A stretch of 64,000 bases of DNA from Mermis nigrescens (GCA_036768485.1 JAVLUZ010000145.1:2844756-2908755); one strand, 5' to 3'; shown: positions 1 through 12,040, counted from the first letter of the stretch. The notes: a model not told the origin generated them from the letters alone. Numbers and translations: made by a program.

Positions 1-1
1 A

Positions 2-2719
2 TTACCTGAACTTCATGCTTTACTCATTTCTGAAACCTACGATATCATTTTTGTAACAGAATCTTGGTTAAATGATACAATTTCTGATGGTCTTCTTTGT
101 ACTTCTTCTGTTTATTCCATTTATAGATGTGACAGGCTGGATTATAGAGGTGGTGGGGTAGCTATATTGTATAAAAATGCACTGAAAATTTGTAATATTA
201 CTCTTAAGGAACCATTTGATTGCCCTGAAACTCTTATTTGTGAACTTCACTCCAATGATGAATATGTGCGGTTTATACTTTGCTATAGGCCACCAAAATA
301 TGATATTCAATACGCTCAAACATTGTGTCTTTTTCTTGAAAAGTACATTGAAAACACGAAAAAATGCATAATACTAGGCGATTTTAACCTACCTGACCTA
401 AACTTTGCCTCTCATTCTGCATACAGGAACCCAGTTACACAAATATTTTATGAATGTTTTGTAAACCTAGGTCTCAATTTAATGACAAACGAACCAAACC
501 GAAATCTAAATATTTTAGATCTTATTTTGAGTACATCTCGTGAACTCCTTTTTAATGTTTCTGTTAACGAACCTTTTGCTAGTAGTGATCATGAAATAAT
601 TTCGTTTAATTTGCCATTTAATAGCAATGAGGATGAAAATCTAATAACGCTTGATTTCAAAAAGGCAAATTATCAAGCAATTGAAGCTTTCTTGGCATCT
701 GTTGAATGGGAAAAAATTTTTTCGTCTTGTGTAAGTGTTAATGATTTCTACGAGGCTTTTTTGTCCATTCTCAACACAGCTATTTCCGACTTCGTTCCAC
801 TGAAAAAGAAAATGCGCAGAAATCTTCTGCCAAATTCTGTACGAAAAATGCAGGCTACAAAGCGTAAACTTTGGAAAAAATACAAAATTAATAGGGATGC
901 TAAAACGTTAGAGAAATGTAAGAAATTGACCAAAAATATAAAAACTTTGATGAATGAACATCTTGCAAATGAGGAAGGAAAGTTACTAAAGTCGAATAAT
1001 TTAAAAAACTTTTTCTCTTTTGTAAATGATCGATTAAATAATAAAAAGAAAATTCCATTGTTGAAAAGCAACGGCATCACTATTGTGGATGATTTAGACA
1101 AAGCAAATGCTTTTAATACAAATTTTGCCAACAATTTTGTAAATGACAATAATGTTTTACCTGTATTTCCTGATAAAATTAACCGTAATCATAGTGTTTC
1201 TTGCAAATTTGACTTATTTACAATTTTGGATGCTCTAAATCGACTAAAACCTTCATTGTCACTTGGCCCTGATAGCCTGTGTGCATATTTTGTGAAAAAG
1301 CTAAAATTAGTCCTTGTTAGACCTTTGATGTCAATTTTTGAAGTTTCTTACAGGACAGGGTGCATCCCCGACCTGTGGAGGGAAGCTATTGTTGTGCCTA
1401 TACCTAAGAAAGGTGACTTATCATCCATAGAAAACTATCGGCCCGTGTCCCTTTGTTGTGTTCTGTGTAAGGTCATGGAATCGATAATTAATATTAGCCT
1501 AACTACCCATTTAAATGAAAATAATTTGCTTTCTGAAAATCAGTTTGGATTTAGAAAAAATAAATCTTGTACACTGCAACTTTTAAAGTGCAAAAATCAG
1601 TGGTCCAAAAATCTTGATGAAAATTGCCCAATCGATATTGTTTATATCGATTTTTGTAAAGCTTTTGATACAGTTTCGCATGAAAAACTGCTTATAAAAT
1701 TAGCTGCCTATGGCATAAGTGGTTTTTGCCTAAATTGGTTAAAATGCTTTTTGAGTAATAGATCCCAAAGGGTTAAAGTTGGAGATTCATTGTCTCTTCC
1801 GCTCCCTGTTTCCAGTGGGGTGCCACAGGGTAGCGTTTTAGGCCCTACCCTTTTTTTGTTATTCATAAATGATTTATGTGATTTTCAAAGTACCAGCTCA
1901 ATTTCGCTATTTGCTGATGATGTTAAAATATCTAATTCAGCTTCCAATTTTTTGGACTTGCAAAATGATCTAATGCATATTAAGAGGTGGGCTGATATCT
2001 GGCAGCTTAAGATCTCACTCAGCAAATGTTTTGTTTTGCATTTAGGAAAATCTAATCCCAAGCACTCTTACGGTATAGATAATTTTGAAATCCCACATGA
2101 TATATCGGAGGTGAAGGATCTTGGTGTCTTAATAAGTAAAGATTTATCTTCTAGAACTCATTGTACAAACATTGTAAAAAAAGGCATGAGAATTGCAAAC
2201 TTGATTTTACGGAGTTTTGTTTCAAGAGATAAAACTTTGTTAGTAAAAGCCTTTACAACCTATGTCCGACCAATTTTGGAATATGGTTCGTCTGTTTGGA
2301 ATCCTTATCTGTTATGTGACATAAATAATGTTGAAAATGTCCAAAGAAAATTTACCAAACGAATTTTTTCTGATAAAACTATCTCCTACGATGCCCGATT
2401 AAAGGAATTGGGCTTGGAGAGACTCGAATTACGTAGAATGCAAAGTGATTTATCAATGACACGCTCTATAATCAAGGATAATTTGTTACCTGTTGAAGAC
2501 TTCTTCACATTTAATGTAAACTCAAATCGTGCTGTAAATTCTTGCAAACTTTACGTTAACCGTGTAAACAAAAATGTTAGAAAATTTGAATTTTGCAATC
2601 GTGTGATTTCTGTCTGGAATTATTTGCCTGATGATATCATCTGCTCAGCTAATTCGAACATTTTTACGATGAAATTGAAACAATTTGATTTATCCATTTT
2701 TCGCAAGGGGCGTATCTAA
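2..2719 (+). CDS. LINE ORF2: endonuclease/reverse transcriptase, open at the left edge
   Basis: This is a non-LTR retrotransposon protein that would nick target DNA and copy its own RNA there. The frame is open from base 2; the first ATG in it is at 167, but residues before that still read as an apurinic-type endonuclease (VTESWLNDTISD, then a RCDR..RGGGV block), so the true start lies off the window. From the ATG, residues 1-145 complete the endonuclease (GDFNLPDLN; SSDH at 139-142). The reverse transcriptase follows with NYRPVSLCC, DFCKAFDTVSH, SGVPQGSVLGP and the catalytic FADD at 582-585. The C-terminal region has the usual LEYGSSVWNPY and VQRKFTKRI blocks. No stop or frameshift interrupts it, unlike the other LINE copies here, so it may be young. 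The family looks Jockey/CR1-like; the exact clade cannot be decided by eye. Confidence 0.9.
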   Translation, partial: LPELHALLISETYDIIFVTESWLNDTISDGLLCTSSVYSIYRCDRLDYRGGGVAILYKNALKICNITLKEPFDCPETLICELHSNDEYVRFILCYRPPKYDIQYAQTLCLFLEKYIENTKKCIILGDFNLPDLNFASHSAYRNPVTQIFYECFVNLGLNLMTNEPNRNLNILDLILSTSRELLFNVSVNEPFASSDHEIISFNLPFNSNEDENLITLDFKKANYQAIEAFLASVEWEKIFSSCVSVNDFYEAFLSILNTAISDFVPLKKKMRRNLLPNSVRKMQATKRKLWKKYKINRDAKTLEKCKKLTKNIKTLMNEHLANEEGKLLKSNNLKNFFSFVNDRLNNKKKIPLLKSNGITIVDDLDKANAFNTNFANNFVNDNNVLPVFPDKINRNHSVSCKFDLFTILDALNRLKPSLSLGPDSLCAYFVKKLKLVLVRPLMSIFEVSYRTGCIPDLWREAIVVPIPKKGDLSSIENYRPVSLCCVLCKVMESIINISLTTHLNENNLLSENQFGFRKNKSCTLQLLKCKNQWSKNLDENCPIDIVYIDFCKAFDTVSHEKLLIKLAAYGISGFCLNWLKCFLSNRSQRVKVGDSLSLPLPVSSGVPQGSVLGPTLFLLFINDLCDFQSTSSISLFADDVKISNSASNFLDLQNDLMHIKRWADIWQLKISLSKCFVLHLGKSNPKHSYGIDNFEIPHDISEVKDLGVLISKDLSSRTHCTNIVKKGMRIANLILRSFVSRDKTLLVKAFTTYVRPILEYGSSVWNPYLLCDINNVENVQRKFTKRIFSDKTISYDARLKELGLERLELRRMQSDLSMTRSIIKDNLLPVEDFFTFNVNSNRAVNSCKLYVNRVNKNVRKFEFCNRVISVWNYLPDDIICSANSNIFTMKLKQFDLSIFRKGRI

Positions 2720-2973
2720 GCGCAGTTATAATTCATTGCCTGTACGTACCCGCGTGTCTTACATTTACATTACACTACTTTCTTTAATCACTTTATTCGT
2801 TTTTTTTTACAATTAAATACGTGTGTTTGCAATATGTACATGAATTTCAATTATGCATTTATATGACATTTGTCTTTTTCCTTATTATTTGTATTGTAAT
2901 GTGTACGTATATTTTAAATTTGTACGTTTATTTTGTAGACCGAATAAATCTTTCTTTCTTTCTTTCTTTCTTT
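2720..2973 (+). repeat. LINE 3' untranslated region with (CTTT)n tail
   Basis: AT-rich sequence follows the LINE stop codon and contains AATAAA at about 2943, directly ahead of a CTTT microsatellite (about 2950-2973). The microsatellite in place of poly(A) is taken as the 3' end of the element. Confidence 0.75.
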
Positions 2974-3068
2974 CAATGTTGACTACATCCAGGGGCACTT
3001 CTACAGAGTAGTGATTTATGGTTATTGATTTTTTCAAACTTCGTAATTTTGTAGGTTTATGTTGGTGG

Positions 3069-3127
3069 TATTACTCCCGCCTAGGTCGATTTCGCTCCCG
3101 CTTAGGACGGTATTGCTCCCACTTGGG
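3069..3127. repeat. Short tandem repeat, about 20-bp unit, three copies
   Basis: Three diverged units of the form GCTCCCRCYTRGGNCG lie head to tail between two oppositely oriented LINEs. The complementary theme (CGACCTAAGC) recurs in the tandem array at 12.4 kb. Confidence 0.6.
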
Positions 3128-3161
3128 CGGAGATACAAGCGTTAATATGTCTTGATAACGT

Positions 3162-3192
<31 letters not shown>

Positions 3193-3329
3193 TTATTCGC
3201 TAAGTCAAAAGAAAATATTAACATACATGGATAGGACGAATGAACGAAAATGAAAATACATGAAAGACAAAACAAATTAAGTATGACGAAGCAGGGTAAA
3301 CGTAAAGGCAATAGAAAAACTGCTCTTAC

Positions 3330-6050
3330 TTACGCCCCTTTAAGAAATTTAGAAAGGTTTAATCTTTTAAGTTTAGTCAGAAAAACGTGTCTATTTGGAG
3401 CACTTATAATCTGTTCAGGTAGAGAGTTCCAGATAGGAATTATTCGATTACAAAAATCAAATTTTCTGCAATTTTTATTTACATGATTGACGAGAAGTTT
3501 ACAAGAATTTGCTGCTCGATTAGAATTTAAATTAATTGTGAAGAAATCCTTGAAAGGAAGAGCTTTACATTTGATAATAGAAAAGGCTAATGTTAGGTCG
3601 TTATGGAGGCGTCTTAGCTCAAGAGTGTCCAGACCAAGTTCGTGTAATCTTTCAGCATATGTCAAATTTTTATCACTAAAAATTCGTTTCGTAAACCTTC
3701 TTTGAACCCGTTCGACGGAGGTGATATCACACAGCAGGTAAGGACTCCACAAAACACAGCAAAATTCAAGCACTGGTCGAACGTAAGTAATGAAGGCCTT
3801 AACAAGTAATAATCTATCTTTAGAAATAAAACTACGCAAGATCAGATTGCTTAACTGCATGCCTTTTTTCACAATATATTCACAATGAGATCTGGACGAT
3901 AAATTAGAATTCAGAAAAACACCCAAATCTTTTACACAAAGTGTGTCAGTAGAAAGATAGAAATCATTTATGTGATAAGAATGCCTAGGGTTTGAACTAC
4001 CCAGATATAGAACTAAACATTTATTAACTGATATTTTTAATTGCCATGTATTGGCCCACTCATGCACATAATTTATGTCAGCTTGAAGTGTCATGAAATT
4101 GGATGATAGATTCCAAAGTTTGATATCGTCAGCAAACAAAGTAAAATTACTGTTTTGGCGCATTTCACATAAGTCGTTAATGAAGATTAAAAAGTGTGGG
4201 ACCTAGTATACTACCCTGGGGCACGCCACTGGTAAACAGGAATGGAATCAGATAAAGAATTTTTAATTTTAACGACTTGGGATCTATTAGTCAAGAAATT
4301 TTCGATCCAATTAAAAGAGAGTTTGTTCAGTCCATAAGATGCCAACTTAATTAGCAGTTTTTGGTGTGACACGGTATCAAAAGCCTTACAAAAGTCAATG
4401 TAGACAATGTCAACAGGAATTCCCTCATCTAGAAATTTGGTCCACTGATTTTTGCACTCAACAAGTTGTAACGCACATGATCTATTTTTTCTAAAACCAA
4501 ACTGTTTTTCACTTAGCAGATTTTGCTTCTCTCAGATAAGAAAGCAAGGACATGTTCATTATAGATTCCATTTATATAAGAAACACAACATAAGGAAATT
4601 GGACGATAGTTATCAACTGATGACATATCCCCCTTTTTATGAACTGGGATCACAACAGCTTTTCGCCAAAAATCGGGTATCTTTCCACTTTGATAAGAAA
4701 CGTTGAAGATGGTTTCTAAAGGTGAGAGCAACACTGTTTTCAACTTTTTAATAAAATATGCACACAAGCCATCGGGGCCAAGCAACAAAGTGGGCTTAAG
4801 CCTACTTATGGATTCAGAAATAGTCAGAACATCAAATTTTACAGAAAGAGGATGAGCATCACTTTTGACTCTGTTTGCGAAATGGGGAGAAACAAGATCG
4901 TCAATAACAAAATTACTCGCAAAAAAAGAGTTGTAAGCATTAGCTTTTTCAAAATCATTATCTGTCATCGTACCATCACACATTAATATTGAAGCTGACT
5001 TTGTCTTTCTTAACCGGTCATTTACGAAAGAATAAAAATTTTTTACATTTCGAGAATTTAAAAGCTTACGTTCCTCCCTCGTGAAAAGATCTTTCAAAGC
5101 AAATTTAATTTCTTTAGTAATCTCTTTATACTTGCTTAAAATAACAGGGCAACGACTCTTTTTATACTTTTCCCAAAGTTCCTTTTTAATTACTTGCAAT
5201 TTACGACACGACTTTGGCAGTGATTTTTTATGCACAGTATGCTTAAAGGGAACGTATCGATATATAGCCTCATTTATTATGTCAAGAAAAACAACATAAA
5301 AATCGTTAATGCTAATGCAATGGGTAAAACAGAGGTGCCAATTGATAGAGGCTAAAAAATCATCGCGATAGATGCATAGTCCGCAGTCATACTCAAGGGA
5401 AGTTTGGTTGGGTACTACAGACGCAGGTAAACTGAACTCAATGCTACAATGATCACTATTAGAGAAAGGTTCAGTAGTTAATACATTGAAGACAAGATTG
5501 CTGGAAGTACACAAAAATTAGATCAAGAATATTTTCATCTCTATTTGGATCAAAAGATAATTGTATAAGACCAAGATTGACAAAACAATCATAAAATACT
5601 TGTGTCACAGGCTTTCTATAAGCAGAAATAATATTCAAATTCAAATCAGGCAAATTAAAATCACCTAGTAGGATACAATTTTGAGCATTTTCGACATAAT
5701 GTTCAAATAATTTACTTAACTTATTAGCGATTTCTGAGTCATATTTGGGTGGACGATAACACATTATGAATCTGACAGATTTTACACAAGTGAAAATCAC
5801 AAACTAATACTTCAGGACACAAGAATTCTTCCACAATAGAAACATTGTTGATTTTTAGGGACTTCTTGAAAAAGAGTGCGACACCTCCTCCCCTATAGCC
5901 AATTCTGTCACATCTGTGAACAGAATAAGTTGCATATGGACAAATAAGGCCATCAGAAATATGATCATGTAACCATGTCTCAGAGACGAACACTAAATCA
6001 TAACGTTCTGAAGAAAGTAGAGCATGAAATTCAGATATCTTATTTTGCAA
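3330..6050 (-). pseudogene. LINE ORF2 pseudogene (endonuclease/reverse transcriptase)
   Basis: Four overlapping frame segments together spell one ORF2: 6050-5739 (endonuclease start, FVSETWLHDHISDGLICPY), 5800-5471 (CYRPPKYD, GDFNLPDLN), 5514-4513 (SDH motif, linker, start of the RT with NYRPISLCC) and 4163-3330 (FADDIKLWN, then the C-terminal VQRRFTKRIFSDKN block). The RT core between about 4512 and 4164 is still recognisable (GVPQ-like region near 4230) but out of frame. At least three frameshifts exclude a working protein. It belongs to the same family as the LINE at the left edge, in opposite orientation. Confidence 0.85.
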
Positions 6051-6239
6051 ACTTCTAGCATTAAATTAAACACAGTTGATATTGATTTTCTTAGAATTTA
6101 GCTTTTTAACAGGAACAGTAGGGGCGTGAACTCCCTAAGGGCGAGGCAAAAGATGCTTAAACTGCTTCAACTCATAAGAATTACGATTGATGAACCAATT
6201 CATCTCGCCTCGAATCCTGTTTTTCAGCCAATTCAGCGT

Positions 6240-6726
6240 TCAAATGGCAAAGGGTTTCGCGCTGTTGCCAAGAGCATAGACCTTCGATCGACGGCCTCGA
6301 TCAGAAAATTTTGAAACGCAATGGATCAATTCGGCCTTTGATTGTTCGGAATCACACTTTACCTTAAGGATCCGTGGCAAATCGCAATTGTCCTTCCTCG
6401 AGACGATGACAGGGCCCGACCGACGGATGCTGACGAGTTTTGTCGTGTCGAAACCGGTCTGTGAGGCAAAAACGCTTGACATCATTGTCCAATTTCTCGT
6501 CTTGATTGATCGGAGCGAAGTTTTCCAAGACGACAGTGGTCTTTTTTGACTCGGCTTCCATCGTATCACGAACAGCACTAATGACCATCTTGTTGAGATC
6601 CATTGGTGGATGGACAGTGGCTAGATTGTTCGGAGCAGGATTTTTTGTGACCAGATCAGCCAGCTTGTCGAGACGACTTGTAAGCGTAGATTCGAATGAA
6701 GCGAACCGTTTTTCCATAAAAATCAC
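6240..6726 (-). pseudogene. LINE ORF1 remnant
   Basis: Two overlapping minus-strand frames lie directly upstream of the ORF2 remnant. The first (6726-6364) begins MEKRFASFESTLTSRLDKL, a heptad-like coiled-coil stretch, and continues through VVLENFAPINQDEKLDNDV. After a frameshift the second (to 6240) reads RRSGPV..PRILKVKCDSEQSK, typical of the RNA-binding half of LINE ORF1 proteins. Position, orientation and the coiled-coil plus RRM-like order support ORF1. The frameshift makes it non-functional. Confidence 0.7.
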
Positions 6727-6740
6727 TATTCTGTAGAAGT

Positions 6741-7359
6741 ACTAAGCTAGGATTTCTCCATTGGAATTTTGTTAATAAGTAGTTTTTAATTAATTTTTTA
6801 GTCATGACAAAAAGTGAATCCTATCCATTCTACTAAAAGTAAAAATAATAAAAAACAGTGTAGGATGAGATGAGTGAAAGTAATGCTTTGCATAATACAC
6901 CTCTTTTTCAGTTCATATTATGCAGTATAACTGAGCGAGCTTGACCATGCACACACACACACACACACAACACACACACACACATACAGTCTGCTGAACC
7001 TTGTGGTTTTCACTTAACAAATTTCAACCATTGTAAATCGACGATTGCGTTTTATGTGAGCTGTCAGTTTACGACAGCAAGCAATCTTAAAAGAAAGAGC
7101 AATGTGAAATGAAGTAGGAGGTGCGCAACGGAGCTATTTTAACTTTCGCGAACAGAATATCATATAAACACAAAACACTAACCTTCATTATTAGCTTAAT
7201 AACATGAGTTTGGCGCGAAGCGCTGAAAAGTTTTTGCAATTTTTACCAAAATACCAAAGGGGGGAGTAAAGGAAAAAATTATCTTCAGATTTAATTTTGG
7301 GGGGGGGCACGTGCCCCCCTATCCCCCTGGATACGGGCCTGCGAGCAGGGTTGCCGTCA
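6741..7359. other. Non-coding stretch with (AC)n microsatellite
   Basis: No gene is visible. It contains an AC dinucleotide run at about 6953-6990 and, at 7195-7320, repeat sequence with the GGCGCGAAGCGC hairpin motif (7212) and a G-run/C-run palindrome around 7302-7327. Confidence 0.6.
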
Positions 7360-7367
7360 GCCACCGT
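7360..7367. repeat. Target site duplication, left copy (hAT element)
   Basis: GCCACCGT directly precedes the hAT element and is repeated exactly at 8548-8555. Confidence 0.9.
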
Positions 7368-8547
7368 CAGGGTTGCCAACTTGGCCGGAAACCGGACATT
7401 TATGTCCGGTTTTCAGGCTTGATGTCCGGTTTTGTCCGGTCGACGGTCATGTCCGGTTTTCGATGTCCGGTTTTTAAGCAGTTGGTCCGCTTTTGTCGGT
7501 TTTAGAATTTTGTCTGAATCAGGTTATTGCCATGCTGCATGTTCTTGTTTCACATTTGCTTACTGTAGGAAGTAACCATACACACCACACCACACATACT
7601 GGCTAGTGGCTAATCATCCGCTCCGCATACCTTCTCAATATCGCTCGACCTTGTTCACCTCAAACTTTACTACTTACACATTAAGTCGTCAAATCACTTG
7701 CTATTCAGTCAGTACTCGCCTCATGTTGTGTCTTTGTACTTTATGTAATTCTGTACTTTGTTTGTCACTCGCTATTGGTTTTTTACCTATGTAAACCAAT
7801 CGCTGCTTTTCAGGGCATAATTCTAGTCAACTATGCCATCACCGGTTAAAAAGAAACGCAAGTCCGGAACTCATGCATTTGTCAAGTCTTGGCTTCGGGA
7901 ACCAAATTTCAAATCGTGGCTAGTAAAATTCTCAGACGGTTCTGCTCACTGTAAATTATGTTCTGCTAATCTACGCCCAAAACACGATGCTTTTTTTAAT
8001 CATGTTAAAACGGCCAAGCACATTAAAGCCATTAGTTTTAAAGCCAAAACATTGCCTCATTTGCATTGTCTGCTTTAAGTTTTCCCTTTTCTAATGCTAG
8101 CGTTGAACGCGGTTTTTCTGTATTAAATTTGCTGAAGACCAAACTACGAAATCGCTTAGATGTCAAAACTACTGACGCTTTATTACGTGTTCGCTTTTTA
8201 CTGTCTTTGAAGGGCGAGAATTGTTTCACCTTTACTGTTACTGATCCAATGCTTAAATTGCTTAACACTACAATGTACGGTCGTAGCATTTGTGATGATG
8301 ATATTGTGTGCCTTGATGAATCCTTATCACTTTCTGATGAGGCCTTGCTTAATGTGCAAAATGCGTTTAATGTGATAGATAATTAAGTGCAATAGTTAAT
8401 TTGAATAAATTTTAGCCACCTTGTTATTTATCAAGTGTATACATTGTTTGTCCGGTTTTGGCCGGAATTTTACTGCGCTCATGTCCGGTTTTGTCCGGTT
8501 TTATATGTTGGTATGTCCGGTTGGTCTTTTCAGAGTTGGCAACACTG
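7368..8547 (+). mobile_element. hAT-superfamily transposon, internally deleted
   Basis: The ends are inverted: CAGGGTTGCCAACTT at the left and, read inward from the right, CAGTGTTGCCAACTC. A perfect 8-bp duplication (GCCACCGT) flanks the 1180-bp element, which is diagnostic of hAT. Both subterminal regions carry repeated GTCCGGTTTT motifs, probably transposase binding sites. The interior encodes only the N-terminal zinc finger and C-terminal dimerisation parts of a transposase. A second, fragmented copy lies at 11748-15048. Confidence 0.92.
7833..8386 (+). pseudogene. hAT transposase remnant: zinc finger joined to dimerisation domain
   Basis: The first frame (7833-8078) encodes a basic N-terminus (MPSPVKKKRKSG, nuclear-localisation-like) and a BED/TTF-type finger with CKLC and HVKTAKH as probable ligands. 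The second frame (8066-8386) encodes the hAT C-terminal dimerisation motif (SNASVERGFSVLNLLKTKLR). A complete hAT transposase has several hundred residues of DDE catalytic core between these parts; here it is deleted and the two halves are in different frames near 8070. The copy therefore cannot be catalytic. A single one-base change would put finger and dimer domain in one frame. Confidence 0.85.
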
Positions 8548-8555
8548 GCCACCGT
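8548..8555. repeat. Target site duplication, right copy (hAT element)
   Basis: Exact repeat of GCCACCGT, matching 7360-7367. Confidence 0.9.
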
Positions 8556-9030
8556 TTTTTGAAGTATTTGGTTGACAATATTATAGTCCAACCTTTTTCC
8601 ACGTTTTTTGGGAGGTCTAATAATGTTAAAAATAGAGCGCCTGTGTTAAAAAAATCAGTGTTTTTTAAGTAGAAAACCCTATGTACACATAAAACAGCGG
8701 TGTTTGATGCACTTTTTGTGTAAAAATTTCTGCGTTCCACGTCTACCAGAAATATCACGATCAGTATACGTTATTTCTGTTGAAACTTGAATTTCCTTCC
8801 TTCAGTAAAGCATTTTAGCCAATTCTGAAGTCGCTTTCGACAATCAAAACTAAGTTATCAAATGGCGCGAAGCGCTAGAAAATTTTGAAATTCTAGCTCT
8901 CTAAAACGCATTTTTTCATTACAAAAACTAACGAAATCCGCGCAGTTGATAACGATTATCAATATGTGAAGTTCTAGAGCAGATTTTCGATAAAAATGCT
9001 GCGATTGGTGCGGCGCGGCTTAAAGCTTAA
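8556..9030. repeat. Dispersed repeat, first part of a copy split by a LINE
   Basis: The reverse complement of this stretch matches about 15395-16040 over most of its length (for example the block around CCTTCCTTCAGTAAAGC). The LINE at 9031 is inserted in it and the repeat resumes at about 11606. It includes one GGCGCGAAGCGC motif at 8864. Confidence 0.75.
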
Positions 9031-11605
9031 TAAGACAAGACAAGACAACAAAGTGTTTATTGTCAGAAAAATACACAAAATTTGATAAAACGCAAATACA
9101 TGATAAAATAGTGACTGAACAAAAGGACATACAAAGATCACGGAAGTGATACAACTAGGTATGCCCCAACAATAAATTTGTAAAATCAATGTTTAGGAGC
9201 TCTTTTTTGAACAAACAGATGTTGGGAGACAATACTATTCGATTAGGTAAGGAGTTCCAGATTTTTTGGTATCTTTGTGAAAAATCGTTGAGGTGAGCAT
9301 TCGGACGGACAACTGGCAACGTAAGTTTACGACTGTTAACTGATCGGGTAATGCCTTGACTAAAAATGAAAAATTCATTAGCATCAATACAAGATAAACC
9401 ATTAATAATTTGATACATGAGACATAGACATATGTGAAGATGACGAAGTTCTAAAGAAGGCAGGTTAAGAAGCTTTAGGCGTTCAAGATAGGATAAATTG
9501 CTATTAAAACCAAAAAGACGTTTAGTAAATTTACGCTGAACATTTTCAAGATGATTTATATCATTTGCATAATATGGATTCCATACAGAAACAGCATACT
9601 CAAGCATAGGTCTTACATAAGTAGTATAGGCCCTAACTAAAATATCTTTATCACGAGAAAGAAAAGCTTTGTGTATTAGAAAACAACGAGAAACAGCTTT
9701 TTTAATTATGTGATTTAAATGTTCCTTACAATTGAGATTGTGGGAAATATAAACACCTAGATCACGAACGGAACTAATTTCATTTGGAATATTTATATTA
9801 TTCAAAGAATAAAGCTTTTTTGGATTATTTTTACCAAGATGTAAAACTGCACATTTTAACGAAACAACAGGAAGTTGCCAATTTATAGACCAAATATAAA
9901 TATTGTCCAGATCTTTTTGTATTAAATGATTATCAGAAGATGGACCAAAGATTTTGACATCATCGGCAAAGAGGTAAATTTTTATGTATTTAATCAAGTT
10001 ACATAGGTCATTTACATAGATCAAGAATAAAGTAGGACTAATACAACTACCTTGGGGGACACCACTGCCAACAGGCATGAAATCAGAAAAAGCTCCGTCA
10101 ATACAAACATGCTGAGACCGACCATGTAAAAAGGAATCAAGCCAATTAAAAAGTAGACCTTTTATTCCATATTTAGAGAGCTTATATAAAAGCTTAGAAA
10201 AGGGAATTTTATCAAAAGCTTTAGAAAAGTCGATGTAAGCAACATCGACAGGAGTTCTATTACTCAAAGATACCGTCCAACTGTGTTTACATTTAAGTAG
10301 TTGTAATTCACAAGACTTTGATTTTAGAAAACCAAACTGAGAAGGAGATAAGAGTCTGTTTGTAGTGAGAAAATCGACATTTTTGAATTTATCAAATTTT
10401 CCATTATTTTACTCAATGAGCAGCAAATAGAAATCGGCCTGTAATTTCTCACTAAAGCTGCATCACCTTTTTTAAAGACTGGGGTTACATTTGCCAATTT
10501 CCATAAAGTGGGGATAGTGCTAGTCAAAAATGAAACATTAAAGATACTAGCTAAAGGCTCAGCAAGATAATTTGAAAGTTTTTTCAAGAAGAAATGACAG
10601 AGTCCATCGGGACCAATAGAGAAAGAACCTTTTATTTGATTTAAAACCAGTTGCACGTTCCAAGCGTCAAAATGAATGGTTTGCAATGCAAAACCAGTCA
10701 TCGAATCTAAAAAAGGAAGATGATTATTATCGACAGAAAAAACAGTAGAAAAGTAGTTAAACAAATTCACCTTTTCTAAAGGATCAGAAACGATTTTGTG
10801 GTCATGAAAAGAGGTGGAAAAGAGCCGATGATTATTCAACCGATTATTGACAAATTTATAAAATGATTTCAAACTTTTGTCAGAAAGAAGATTAATTTCT
10901 TCAGAAGCAGAGAAATTTTTAATTTCAAAATCCAATTTTTTACAAAAAGATTTATATTTGATTTTGGTATCGGTGGAGTGATAAAGTTTATGTTTCTTCC
11001 AAAGCATACGTTTTTTAGTTAACATTCTTTTAATTAGTTTGGGATATTTACGTTTCATGGGCTTGGGGTGAGTTAATGGAACAAATGCATAAATTTAAGA
11101 GTGAAGCACTCCAACAAACAAATTATACATATCATTTACATTAGAACAGGTATCAAAAAGATCAGGCCAAGAAATCTGAGACAGTGCTAGACCTAACGCA
11201 TTAAAATCAGCTTTACGAAAGTTAAAAAAAGATGATCTAAGATTTTGGACTGGCATCAAAAGACAATCGAATATAATTGAATTATGGTCACTATTAGAAA
11301 AAGGAATATCAACTTTTATGTTAGAAATTTGATCAGATGCAAAGAGAAGATCTAATATATTATTATCATGAGTATTTTCTGTTATTAATTGATGTAAACT
11401 AGTGCCCGAAAGTGTGTCGAAAAAAGGGTATTAAGATTATCAGTAGGAACCGAACTTATCCACCAATTGATTTTTGGCAAATTGAAATCTCCTAAGATTA
11501 CAAAAGGAAAGGAACAGAACAAGCCCATTCAATACATCTAAATAAAATTTCAGCATAAGCTAGATCAAAATCAGGGGTTGGTAAACCAAAATAAATCTCA
11601 AACAA
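9031..11605 (-). mobile_element. 5'-truncated LINE of a second family with (TGTCT)n tail
   Basis: On the minus strand this reads endonuclease remnant, reverse transcriptase and C-terminal region, then a 3' untranslated region ending in AATAAA and a TGTCT repeat (plus strand AGACA units, 9031-9050). The same 3' end and tail reappear at 13293-13584. Sequences related to the dispersed repeat lie on both sides. Confidence 0.85.
9155..11600 (-). pseudogene. LINE ORF2 pseudogene (second family)
   Basis: The frame 10267-9155 carries YIDFSKAFDKIPFSK, SGVPQGSCISPTLF, the catalytic FADD (LFADDVKIFG) and the C-terminal YVRPMLEYAVSVWNPYY and VQRKFTKRLFG blocks. The frame 11058-10324 carries the linker and the RT start (KKGDAALVRNYRPISICCS). 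Upstream to about 11600, broken frames still give the endonuclease motifs GDFNLP and NSDHNSI. A frameshift near 10300 and several in the endonuclease make it non-functional. It is clearly diverged from the LINE at the left edge. Confidence 0.85.
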
Positions 11606-11747
11606 GTAAGAAATAAAATTTTTTAAGTTTTACCTCTCCAGAAGCATTTTTGACATTACAAAAATTTTCTCAAATGCCAACCAAGCCCAAAATTATTTCC
11701 ATTTCCCAAAATTTTGGTTGACAAATAGACCAAAAAGTGGAAAAAAT
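11606..11747. repeat. Dispersed repeat, continuation after the LINE
   Basis: The reverse complement matches 15217-15345 (shared theme: GGGAAATGG next to CCAAAATTTTG). It is interpreted as the far side of the repeat copy into which the LINE inserted. Confidence 0.65.
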
Positions 11748-12040
11748 GGTGTTGCCAACTTGTCCGGAAACCGGACATTTATGTCCGATTTTCAGGCTTG
11801 GGGTCCGGTTCTGTCCGGTCAAAAGTCTTGTCCGGTTTTCGATGTCTGGTTTTGTAAGCGGTTAATCCGCTTTTGTCCGGTCTTAAAATTTTGTCTCAAT
11901 CAGGTTATTGCCATGCTGCATGTTCTTGTTTCACATCTGCTTACTGTAGGCAGGCACTACACACCTGGTCAGTGGCCTGACTGCTAGTGGCTAGTCATTT
12001 GCATTCCTCCTCAATATCCCTCGACTTCGTTCACCTCTAA

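Larger units (their letters stand above)
3161..6740 (-). mobile_element. Degenerate LINE with ORF1 and ORF2 remnants
   Basis: Read on the minus strand, an ORF1 remnant (6726-6240) is followed by an ORF2 remnant (6050-3330), a short 3' untranslated region with GAATAAA, and a (TTG)n tail (plus strand CAA repeats, 3161-3191). The protein is close to that of the LINE at 2-2719 but is broken by frameshifts. The 5' boundary is approximate. Confidence 0.85.
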
